From positions 46,639,554 through 46,703,553 of the forward strand of contig OX485803.1 in assembly GCA_950295325.1 (NCBI GenBank): a stretch of DNA of 64,000 bases, read 5' to 3'. Numbering within the stretch: the first letter of the stretch is position 1; every line of letters begins with the position of its first letter. This document shows, in pieces, positions 1 to 11,340 of this stretch. The stretch comes from Polytrichum commune (taxonomy: Eukaryota; Streptophyta; Polytrichopsida; Polytrichales; Polytrichaceae). The position numbers and the translations under genes were made by a program. Under the pieces are notes generated by a model. That model was not told where the DNA came from, ran no database searches, and saw only the letters and a program-made list of their open reading frames with translations.

Positions 1-996
1 GGAAATTAAAGAAAAGGTTGTGGACCTCACTCTAATCCCTCATGTGTTGTTGATGTCACCGAGTTGTTCCAGGGGTCCAAGGAACATGGCCTAACCACCA
101 ATCTTTGTGCATCATTAGTACTTGTATACTCCACACGGCCCCCTAACATTACTACGCAAGTACATGATGGTCGTTTTCCCAAGAAAGAGGATGTGATTAA
201 AAAACTTGGATAACTTTATAGTTGCTTGCTGAAAAGTTCATAGTACACAACTCGAGTGCTCCCCATAAATAAAGAATACCGGAATTAAAGGAAATTGGTG
301 CTCATATGATACATGGTCCCACGGAAATGCGACCAAGGACCTATGTGACAATGGAAAGCCTATAGGTGTGTTTAATTTATATTTCTTTGGGTACAAATGA
401 ATGTGAGATTCCTAAATTCATTGCTTACATTTAGAGGAACGGTGATACAGGGGCTCTCATTCCCATAACAAAGATCCTTCCAATTGCTTAAAGTTAACAA
501 CAAACATGACAATGGCACGTTCGTGAGGTGAGGCCGAATATGAATGTCTCCAAATAAACAAGCAGACACAATCATGTGTGTGTCTTTGTGCGGTCTTGAA
601 GTTGAATCTATGCATAGGACCAATATCATGAAGACTTGGAAAACAATCAATAATCACAAGCTTTATCTCTGGTACGAGCTAAGTACAAAATGACACTACT
701 TTGGTTGTTCATAGTAGCGGTGTAAGAAGGATGTAAGAACACTTAAAAAAGAGCACCAAGTTTGGCCAATCACAACAGCTAATCGGGGATCTATATGCTC
801 AAGGAGGCAATGTAAGAAGTGATCCACAAAAGGGGACGACACCTTCATTTAATAAAAGACCCTCACCTGCAATAAGGCTTAGTTTGTGGTGATTCTCCCC
901 TAGTAATCCAACATCAATGGACCCCTTAGTAAAGGACAAACGGCTCCTTTCTAGAAAAGCTTGTGCAAACTTTTGCACGTTGCATATGAATTTATT

Positions 997-998
<2 letters not shown>

Positions 999-1034
<36 letters not shown>
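999..1034. repeat. (TA)n microsatellite
   Basis: An uninterrupted alternating AT run of about 35 bp, seen directly. Confidence 0.95.
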
Positions 1035-1038
<4 letters not shown>

Positions 1039-2509
1039 AGACTATGTTCAAATTTGCTAATCTATGTGAATATATTAAAAAATTCCAAGTTATTTAACCT
1101 GCTTGACATAGCAAAAATTGATTAATGTTTCAATTCAAGGCCTCAATGCCTTATGATATAAACCATGGTAGATACTAGATATCATACCAAATGGATATGT
1201 AGAGGCTAGTGCAGTAGATAGTTTGTTTAGTGTGGGTGGAAAATGAACGTGGGCCACACTAATTTTCTAGTCAAGATGGAATTACCATGGGTCCAAGACA
1301 TCCGGTCTTCTCCTAAGTCATCATGTAGACTTCCGACCAACACATTATATAAATTATAATAGCCACCATACATCAAAGTAGCATAAAAATAAATAAGTAT
1401 CCACATTAGTTTTGTAGGAAAATAATCATTGTGGAATGTGCCAATTTTCTACTAGAAATTTATCGTGGGTTGCAAATTACCTTAATTATCATTTTTAGAA
1501 TGAGTGTTGGGCTTCAAAAAATTACTGCAGCCCTCAATATTAGGATAACTTAGTGTAGCTTCCTTTCAATGATAATATGTTAATATTATATGAACCATGA
1601 TTGGAAAAGATAAGTTTGCCACATCAATAAAATTATTACTTTCTTCATGTGATACAATTTTTTACATGAGAGAAGATTAAATTTAAGGTAGAATTTAGCA
1701 TTGTGTTTTTAGAACATAAATATCCTTAGGAAACCAACCTGTCAAAAACTGGCTAGTTGGTCACAATTTGTCGAAGGGGCAAAAAATCTCAGTTTATTAT
1801 TTGATGTCGAATATGTTCTTAATACAAAGAATTGTTAGATCGTCCACTAGTGGGTCGTTTTACTATTTTACTATTGAACAATCTATTTAGCAGTAGTGAT
1901 TATTTGGTCTAAAAATGACTTGTAGGTCTAGAGTTATTAAAATGGCATTGTGAGTATTTTATTAGTTGACTGTTTTTTATGACCTCAATGTATCAATTGG
2001 TCATGAACTGGACAAAGGGCACAAACGTGTAAGGACAACTAGATGCAGTATTTTGTCGGGTTGGCAACCTACCAAGTTGACCCACCTAGTAGGTAGTTGT
2101 TTTGAAGTATATAAAGATTGTCCTAAAGCCTTTTCGCTCTCTTAGTTCACATGTGCAAATATAACTTAGACTCTTAGAGAGCGTGTGTATGCTTGTGAGT
2201 TCTAGATTTGGATGAGTAACGTCCTAGAAATACGTGGCAGTCCAGATGGTCAACAATCAAGAAAAACAAGCAGTAAAGTGTTGAAAGAAGGATTTTAAGA
2301 GTAGACTCATTGTTGGTATTCTCCTACTACTGTTATTTTTGTAAGCTAGCATAGTCCTTAATGTTGACAAGACGAAGGTGTTGAATGTGTTATTGAAAGT
2401 GTACATCGGACAGTTTGTGATGTATTACCTAGGAATGCATTAGGAAGTAGAGAGAGTGAGTATGCGCGGATGTGACACTCATGGGAGGACGTCTAGAGCA
2501 AGTGGTGTA

Positions 2510-2905
2510 AATGACCCAAACACTCTACCATAGGTTGGTGAAATGTTAGAGAGGTCAAATCCGGGCTCGGTTTGCAAAAATTACCTCCGGAAGTTGGTCG
2601 ATCTAATAAAAAATGCTAGATGGTTAGTAATACGAATGTTGTCATAATGACCCAAAAACTGTACCATAGGTTGGTAGAATGTTAGCGAGGCCATATTTGG
2701 ACTTAGTTTGCAAAAACCACCTCTGGAAGTTGGCCGATCTAACCCAAAATGTGAGCTGGTCGGAAATATGTAAGTGGTCAGAACGACCCGAAAGCTCTAC
2801 CATAAGTTAATAGTAGGTCAGAGATGCTGAATCCAAGCTTAGTTTGTGGAAACGACCTCCGAAAGTTGGTCGATTGAACCAAAAATGTGAGCTGGTAGGT
2901 AGTGT
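2510..2905. repeat. Three-unit tandem repeat, about 135-138 bp period
   Basis: The marker ACTCTACCATAGGTTGGT and its variants recur at about 2522, 2657 and 2795. Each is followed by a TTTGCAAAAA-like motif and then an AAGTTGGTCGAT-like motif. The units are diverged by many substitutions, so the array is old. No coding function is visible. Confidence 0.8.
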
Positions 2906-3202
2906 TAAGAGCATGTTTTCAAGCCTTAAACAAAAGTTTTAGAGTGGTATATGTTGAAGGAGTATTCTAGGGATGAAGGACTAAGTGTGAAATCCGTTAA
3001 CATTGAGAGTGAAAACAAATTTCATAAACTACAAGCTATTAGTTCAAGGACATAAGTAGGATAAAAATAATAGTCATCCATATCAACTTCCTAGAAAATT
3101 TGTCAGTATGACCCACAATTATTTAAAACTATAATTTGGTGTTGGTTCATTTTCCTAAATTGCCAACTCAAAATCAAAACTCTTAGGCAAATCGCTGAAT
3201 TA

Positions 3203-3218
3203 CCCCCCCCCCCCCCCC
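3203..3218. repeat. Poly(C) run of 16
   Basis: Homopolymer run seen directly. Its exact length may be a sequencing estimate. Confidence 0.9.
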
Positions 3219-3289
3219 ACTTCAGAAAGAAGAAGGCAAAGGAAAAGGAAAACAGGGAAGTTTATATCTAAAGTAAACACTTAAGAAAT

Positions 3290-3720
3290 ATACAAATAGT
3301 GAATATTAAAGGATTAAACTAAATATGGTATCTAGTGTCACAATTTCTATTTGTCTTGCTCAATACTAATTGTAAACTGGTCAACTAGTGTTACCAACAC
3401 TATGTGTAAACCTAACTTTATTTGCCAGTCCTTGTAATGTTTTTTGGGGCATTATAGGTTTACAATGTTGCAAAACTGGTCATTTATTAAGTGTTTTTTC
3501 ATCCAAATTTGAATCAATTATGACAATATTTCATCACATAAATGTTAGGATGAAGAATATGACAAACTAAAAGTGGATGAATTAAGAGTAAGTTGGGATG
3601 ACAATACTTGTAAACTCTATCATAAGAGGTGTCATTAGAAAAGTTACCACAGTGACATAAAATACCATATGACACTAACTACAGTACTTAGTGCAGCTTA
3701 TATACTACACTATTTATCCC
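3290..3720. mobile_element. Dispersed repeat family A, copy 1
   Basis: This segment aligns by eye with 29850-30230, sharing blocks such as GTGACATAAAATACCATATG at about 3652 and 30177. Two diverged copies about 26 kb apart indicate a dispersed repeat. No transposase or clear termini were seen, so the class is unknown. Confidence 0.6.
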
Positions 3721-4439
3721 AAGTAGTGCATGTTATAATTAGGAGTTACACAATGCTATAACTGATTAACGAGAATGGCATATTTACCATGCAAATTCAT
3801 TTATGTTCTATAATGTCCGAACAACCAATATAACTTTTGTTAATAAAAGTGAACTCTTGAGTAAGACGTTATTGCATTGCATAACTCCAAATAACAACGT
3901 GCACTAATTGGGATAAATTAGTGTAGTAAAGATTAGGTAGTACTGTAGCTCTCCAGTAGCTTGGGCAGAAAATAATTAATTTTAAAGGTACCTAAATTTT
4001 TGGGAAATTGATATCGTTGAGTGTCCAAAAAAAGAGGAAATGACATTCAAGAGTGCCTAAAATCACAATAATGCAAGTGACATTCCCTGGAATCCAACTA
4101 AGTAACATCAATCAAAGAAAAATCTATTGCCAAGCAAAATTCTGACATACAAGTAAAAAACAAACTTTAGGGTAAAGAATGTCTCTTAAAGGAAGTGGTT
4201 AGGTTAATCGTAGCCGCCATAGATGAAATCAAGAAAATCATTCATGAATTATAAAAATGACTTGGATGAATGTCTAACTTATTTTAAATTACTTATTGAA
4301 TGTGCCCAATTTTAAATAATTATTTTCTGGACTGCCTAACTTACTTTCGCACTATAATTGATTATGAGGCAGAAAGGTGCACAAGCTGCTAGAGAGCTCC
4401 GGGCAGAAGTAGAGATTAGTGAAACGATTTGGCTCAAAA

Positions 4440-5369
4440 TTTCTCCATTCTACGAGGTTGACGGGTTGACGGGTTGACGGGTTCGGAAGGCGTCAACCCG
4501 TCAACTCCCATCAGCCTTCCAACTGTGAAGCGTCCTTGTTGTCAGCAGCAAGTTGCCGAATTCATCTCGATGCTGATGGGTCACCGAAAGATCAATCCTT
4601 CACCCATGATTGAAGTTGAATCAATTTAAGCGTAAATTTTTCCTTGACGTGAAAATCCCATCAGAAGAACGGTGTAGTTTGCAGAGAATTCATCAGGGTT
4701 TTGAAGTGTAATATATTTGGACCAACCTCGAGAGGAAGAGTTTGCGTGACATCTTTGAAGGTTAGAAATAGCTAATTTGCGACTTAAAAACGATTCTGTG
4801 CAAATTTCTACTTAAATTTTTTTGGGGCTTGAGGTCATCTTTCATAGTTGAGGAGAGCAACGCCTTCCTCTGTAGAGCGAGGGAATCAACAGAACATTAA
4901 TGCATGGTTTAGAGATTCAGGGTTTTGCACTTACGTGTCACAAGCACTAAGGTCAAAGGAAAATTATCGACAGTCTAAAATTCCACCAAACCCAAAGTTA
5001 AGTTCTGATGAAGAAGTTGCGGTGTGAATTATGTTGTTCTGTAAATTGGCTGAAGATTGAGCCAGAATCTTCATTCATGTTGGTAGTGTGAAATCAACCA
5101 AACATCGTGATGCATTTTGGGAAAGAATTTTATAATAACGCCAGTATGCTTTCGAGGACTTGGGATAACATCTTGGGATGACTAGATTAAGAAGAGCTGG
5201 TGATTGATGAATCGTTGATGTGAAGAGAAATTTTATTTTTTTCTGTGTGGTAGAACAGATTCTATATGTACATTTACTTGAGATTGGCTATTGCTGTAGA
5301 GTGCAGACAAAAGAAGGTTTTTGAGTTTTCCTATCATTCATTCTGGAGCATCTCATTTTTTGAATCACC
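4440..5369 (+). promoter_or_regulatory. Presumed promoter and 5' region of the ECH2-like gene
   Basis: This is the non-coding stretch upstream of the ATG at 5370. At 4457-4505 the unit GTTGACGG is repeated three times in tandem and is followed by CGTCAACCCGTCAAC in inverted orientation, so the region can form a hairpin. TTGAC is the core of WRKY W-boxes, but the following G is not the classical base. Assigning this cluster to control of the downstream gene is inference. I could not place a transcription start. Confidence 0.35.
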
Positions 5370-8300
5370 ATGGCTTCTCTTCCTCGAATCAACCCTCAGC
5401 AAGTGCTTGCCTTCCAATTTCCTCAGGTGGGTGTCTGTCTCATTTCACATGCAGTTTTTAGCCTAAGGTTTATTGCAATGTCCTAAACCCTAACTTGAAA
5501 GGACACTGTAGAAGAGTGGATAAAAAAAAAAAGGTTAGCGAATTTAGGCAAGAGTAAAGGTTATACACATGCAATCGATTAGCTGCAGGTATATTGCAAT
5601 TTCCTAAACCCTACTTGAAACGAAATGGAAGAGTGGATCAGAAAAGAATAAATTAGTGAATTTAGGGTCAAGCTGCAAGTATATCGGCTCAGGTTTGAGC
5701 ATACCAGACTTGTTAACAAATGCACGAAAAATCAAATGAGGAGGTTGACGAATCTGTTGTCGTTGTGTGTTGTAGATAAATCTCACGTACACAGAAAGGT
5801 ACGAATCTCACTTCTGTTTGCCAAAAAATTGAGTAGTATCTGGTCTTTGATTCGTTCTTTTAAGTTTGCTGACTAGGCATCATCATCTCCATGGTTTTTG
5901 TCCTTTGAAGGAAATCATCAGTTTGTTTAAGGGTTATAGGAAGATTGGCATCCAATCACTTGTCGCAACCATTACTGCGCAAATTTCAGGTAGATGATTT
6001 TAGAGATTTCGGAAGGAAGAAGTAAGTTTATGTCTTCTTGTTAGGACTCATGTTGGTATGCAAGCCAAGTAAGGTATGTGGGGCTTATGTGGTCACTTTT
6101 CTCAGTTGGTCACCTATATTTGAGTGGTATATGGCAAGGCTGGTAGTTAAGAACATTGGACACCAAAACGACACGTCTTACTATAGAGGTTGGACAATGA
6201 ATCCAAATATAGACACCACTCGAGGTTCAATAGTTAACATTACAATTGGGAGGGCCTATGTGATCGCTTTAAGAGTAACAGAATCATAACTTTGACCTAG
6301 ACTCATAACTTCTTCATCTTGTGAAACTCATATTTTGATGAATCTTGAAATGACAATGATCTTTGTGATTCATCGCAATTGCTAATGGAGTGAGACGATT
6401 CCCACGATCCAATCTAATGGCCCAAAATGTCTGGAGGTGGAAGTGCCCACATAATAGGGCCACAGTACCTTAAATGTGATATGTGTTGTTGGCAGGGATG
6501 TTGCCCTGTATGCACTGGGAGTTGGGGCTGCAGGAGCAGATCCATGCGACCAATTGGAGCTTCCTTTTGTGCGACCACAGCCGTCTATGAAGGTAGAAAA
6601 AACATTTTCATCAATTTGAGAACACTGAATGGTATTGATGACAAAAATACCGTCAAATACCCACCCATACCCTACTGGTATCAAAAAAAGTGAAGTCCTC
6701 ATTAAAGATTCCGGAATGGTATTAAATAAAGATGATACCAGTTCAACACTCGTCTCACCCCCAAATAATAACTTGGGGTATACAAAGATTCTCTCACCTT
6801 CAGATACCCACCAAATATCAATATTTGACTGATAGGTGTTACAATTTTGATACCCACAGGTGGGTCCTTTGAAACCATTATCGATGATGATCATTGATAC
6901 CATGCATTCAACTATATACCTGTCCAACACTGGTCGATACCTTTCAGATGAACATTTTTGTTTCATCCTTCTTGTGTTTGTTATTTGGAAGCATGTCAGA
7001 ATGAATGAGGGTCTAAGTTTCAATGCTCCTCCTCTTACAATGTCTTTCACCTCGATATCTGGGTAGAGGCTAACTACCTAGTGGCTTACCCCTGAAATAT
7101 AGATAAATTTTGCTTCATCGAGATGACTATTTCATAGTTTTGACCGATGTTAAACTGATTAATAAGTGATTCTCCTTCTTTTTTCGCAGGTCTTGCCTAC
7201 TTTCGCTGTGCTATTTCCTAGCAAAATTGTTGATGTTTTGCAAAAGATACCAGGCTTACAGTGAGTTCCTCCTCACATTCCTTTGGTAAAAGTTCAGTTT
7301 TGTATCTTCTGTTTGCACTAGACATTTTTTGCAGTTTCTCGATACATGAGAACTTTTATGATTTACAAAGCAGTATTAGTTCATGAGCAGAAATTAGGGT
7401 TGAGGGAGGGGAGGTTGTCCTATCAAGCATGCATTATTGTGGATGGGGAGGTTTATAGTAGAAAAAATCACAACCCCTGTAAGAGTTTGCTCTACAAAGT
7501 AGGCTTCAAACTTCATCAGTCATTGCAAGTGCTTTTTGTTGAATATCATTTCCATTTAGGAGAGTTTGTGAAGGCGCTACAAGTGGCTAATTGCTTTGTA
7601 TTTGTGGATTGACAACACAGCTATGATCCAAACCTCTTGCTGCATGGAGAACAATATCTTGAAATTTATCAGCCTCTTCCAGCTAATGCCATTGTATGAT
7701 GTCTCATCACCTCAAACTGGATCATGCAACAGTTACTTAGCCTTTTGTCAATATCTTATTCAGAAATTCTTATTTGAGAACCAGCGCTTATGATCACCTC
7801 ATAATATCATCTACTAAGACATGTACTGGATATTGCCTTGGCAGATACACAACAGTTTGCGAATTTCAGGCCTCCATGACAAGGGTGAGACAGATTACAT
7901 TGTTTGTTTACTAGAATGTGGGGGCAGACAATGATCCTAATTTTTTTGTTCTTATGGTCTTGTACGATCGCTGCAGGCAAGGCAGCAATTCTTGAAGTAG
8001 AGACCCTCAGCCGTGATGAGAGTGGAAATGTCTTGTGCCTCAACAGGTTGGTGCTCTTCACCTAATAATCATTCGGAAGTCTCTTGACTTACAATACAGA
8101 GTTGCCTGTCTTGACATGAGAGTTTTCTGAGGGGTTTACGGGTCTTTTAGTGTTTAGGGTTTAACGTGCAGAATCAGTAGGATAGACCATTGTTGATTGA
8201 AGTTTTGTTTTCCTCATCCAGGAACACAATATTCTTACGAGGAGCGGGTGGATTCTCAACCTCTGGGAATGCATATTCATTCTCTGATCGCACAAGTTCA

Positions 8301-10827
8301 GCAGTGGGTTCAGGTTCCAATGTAACTCCCAAGAAAGGTAGCTCAATAGGAGACAGAGAACCTGATTTCGTTTTTGAAGACCACACTCTACCATCACAGG
8401 CAAGAATTTTATTTTGGTTTTGTGTCAATGCACACCATATTTTCGTTAAACCTTGAGCTCAATCCCAATGCATCTAAGAGGCCATATGGACCTCGCTATG
8501 CACAAAAACGTGTATATGACCCTACATACTTCCATTTTTAGCTAATCATGTCAAGAGTGACCGTCTCTAAAATTTACTCTTTTCTTCTAGTGAACTTTTC
8601 AAATCAGTTGAATTCCTTCATGTTCTTGAAGATTTTAAAGTACACAGTCTGGGTTCCTTTGGATGCAGACACATTCTTAGTACGTTGATTATCAATTACA
8701 CATGTGAGTGTATTTTTATTCACCTTGACATAAGATATTGTATAAAACAAAGTTGAACACCCAAGTATAACAAATGTGATTTTTAGACCCGGTGAGGCTC
8801 ATGGAAATTGTGCATATGGCTGCACATTCAGCCCCGTGGTCCCTTAAGGGTTTACCTCAGAGCATTATCAGAATGTGCAATAGCAGTTGAATACCATGTC
8901 AACTTCTGTAATGGGATTCCAGATAGCCAGTGTTCATCTTTAACATCTCTTTCTTTTTAGTACTTGAAAGCTCGCCATCTGAGTATCTGGTTGAGTGCAG
9001 GCGTTGTGGTACAGTTTATCTGGAGACACCAATCCTTTACACTCGGACCCTGCATATGCTAAAAAAGCTGGGTAAGATATTGACCCTTATAAACCTGGGT
9101 ATACTGTAAATTTAACTTGCCTGCAATACATATTGTAGACCACGTGTTTGAAGATCTTGCATTGTGCTGAGCTGGGCAGGAAGAACCACATGTGGTGTTG
9201 AACAAGTTTGTCAAATTTTCAGGACACCACATACTATTGTAAACATGCAGACTATGTATATACACTTTGATAAGATAAGAGAGAAATGTGCATTTGCTTG
9301 GGTGTGATGGTAGAACATACATCATCTATTGTTTTTTCTCCATTTTGGTCCTGACATGGGAGTTATCTGTCAAGTGGGACAAGGGAGGGTGAGAAAAACT
9401 TGAGCAAGATTGAGTTTTGGGTCAAGAAAGGATTCATGAATTTGGGCCCAATCTTGAGTTGGTGTCAATGAACCATCCCTGGAAGATCACTCCATGTGCA
9501 TGGAGGTGACACTATCCTTTAGGACGAGTTGATGTCACCTTCTTGTTATTCAAGGTCGAAAGGAGGGTTTATGATTTAGGCTGCAAATTTTATACATAGA
9601 AATCCCTAAAGCGTCTTCACTTCCCGGATAGACTTACTTTCACTCCTAAAATCCACTTAGAGGTTACTCTGAGATTAACTCTATTGTTTATTTGTGTGTG
9701 GGATTTATTTTATTGTATAATTTTCCAGTTAATAGTGACAATTTTGACACCATAAATATTTTATGGAATACGCAGATTCTCGCGACCCATCTTACATGGT
9801 TTGTGTACGTTTGGATACGCAACTAGGGCAGTGGTGGCATGTTTATGTGGGGGAGACCCAAACATGGTGCAGTCTATGCAAGGCCGGTTTTTGCTACATG
9901 TATTTCCAGGAGAAACTGTCATCACGGAAATGTGGGTCGACAAAGGTCAAAAAAGGTAATTAATTGCTTGTTTGCAGCATTTGCCTCTTGTATGTGAGCA
10001 GAGTCATAAGATCCTCTGGTGATAAGGCTTTGGCCACTTAACGGCCACTTCACACTATGGGCAAGGGTCCTGACCATGAAATTGTGAGGACCCTTAAACT
10101 CATCAGGAGGCTGTACCATGGAAAGTTGAAAATGAATTTTGTGCGGTTATAGGCCTTCAAGTGTAGTGTGTAAAGACATACATAACGGGCTCTAAACCAA
10201 ATGCTATTTCATTCCCATCCTATTCATGTGGGCCCTTCTACATAATAAGTTACAATAAATCAAGGGTTGTGAGATTTTGGAGTGTCATGGTCTCCTGATG
10301 GGCTTGACACAAAATTAAGTAGACCATGAAACATTATCCTTTGCCTGCCATATAGGACTCCATGTTAGTTTTTCTCCATTCAAAGTTCCTTGGTACCTTA
10401 GGCCCTCAAGCTCAAAGCAAAGTGGGACAGTTGCGGCATTGTCCACCTATGAGAGATTTTAGATTTCAAGGGTCACCCGCCCTCAAGCTTTAGAGTAAAG
10501 TGCCCCTAAGGTTGCAGTTATGGAATTGACTGCACTTATAGAATGGACAGGCAGTGACCCTTGAGAGCCATTCAGAAGCAGAATGATATCAAACAGAATA
10601 AGAGAGATCGTTCGTCTAGTGAGATTGACAAACCATAAATTGGGGGGAGGGGCGATTCCTTACTAACTTTGCTAAAGTAAGGTCTCCTAAGAGTTTTGGA
10701 GGATGTCAAAGAACCTGAATTGTCGTTGCTATGTTGTAGGGTTGATTATAAGCTGAAGGTCAAGGAGCGCAATCAAATCGTTCTCTCTGGAACTATAAAC
10801 CTTCGCCCAACAACATCACGGTTATGA
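5370..10827 (+). CDS. ECH2: Peroxisomal enoyl-CoA hydratase 2 (MaoC-like/hotdog hydratase), 11 exons
   Basis: The product hydrates 2-trans-enoyl-CoA to the (3R)-hydroxy form in the peroxisome, a step needed for breakdown of unsaturated fatty acids. Exons joined at splice sites: 5370-5426, 5776-5798, 6496-6592, 7190-7260, 7621-7693, 7845-7884, 7977-8046, 8222-8399, 9001-9071, 9776-9955 and 10740-10827. They total 948 nt, giving 315 residues in one frame; the Arabidopsis protein has about 309. The hydratase-2 signature YSLSGDTNPLHSDP is in exon 9, so the predicted catalytic residues are D212 and H217. RPILHGL (230-236) and VFPGET (269-274) follow. The protein ends in SRL, a PTS1 peroxisomal signal. 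The intron after exon 8 starts with GC (CACAG|GCAAG), the others with GT. Exon 2 is only 23 nt. The first ATG in frame with VLAFQFPQ was taken as start; the N-terminal exon is the least certain. Confidence 0.93.
5465..5665. repeat. Tandem duplication within ECH2 intron 1
   Basis: Two diverged copies, at about 5465-5560 and 5584-5665, share TTGCAAT-TCCTAAACCCTA, GGAAGAGTGGAT and GAATTTAGG blocks. The first contains CCTAAACCCTAA, a telomere-like (telo-box) motif often found near plant promoters and 5' introns. A regulatory role is inference. Confidence 0.6.
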
Positions 10828-11340
10828 GGTGCATAACATTCAATAGCACTTTTAGAAATTGTGTATTGTGTGGATTTACAGTGCAACACTTCAAGCAATA
10901 GACAAAATTCCTTGAATAACAGGATGTGTTACAGGGACGTGTAGTTGGCTTACCTATCTCATGCATTCATTGTGAGCATGTCACTTCTTGCAATGCAAGA
11001 GTAGATATCACACACCCATGTCACATGTGGATATGATATCAATAGGGTCACACTTCATTGAGTAATTTGGTCAACTATTTGCTCCATACATAGATCAATC
11101 TCATTTGACATTAGTGTGGGTGTGCGCAGAACCCTCCAAAAGCAAGTTGGGGACACTGATCTCTTCAATATATTGTAAGAAAAGTTAAATACATCCTCTC
11201 CGTCAAATACCTATGTGTCACCAGAGCATAAGATGCATTTTCTATTTGTTGGACTTTTGTAATATAAAAGTGATGTGCCCACAAACACTCTTCAAATACC
11301 AGTAGCAATTGAAAGTTGCAATTAGGACATAGTAAGATTA
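10828..11340. other. 513-bp spacer between convergent ECH2 and GNAT genes
   Basis: Both genes end toward this spacer, so it must hold both 3' UTRs and transcription ends. I see no further coding exon or repeat here. Confidence 0.7.

Larger units (their letters stand above)
1..4440. other. AT-rich intergenic DNA without a recognisable gene
   Basis: No open frame here resembles a known protein and I found no spliceable exon series. The stretch holds simple repeats, a three-unit tandem repeat (2510-2905), a copy of dispersed repeat A (about 3290-3720) and otherwise unclassified AT-rich DNA. The short frames at 372-657 and 3388-3570 have no protein-like features. Confidence 0.6.

Noticed and set aside
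6382-7050. 222-residue minus-strand frame
   Set aside because: It runs antisense across ECH2 exon 3 and its intron, shows no motif, and the plus-strand exon explains the constraint.
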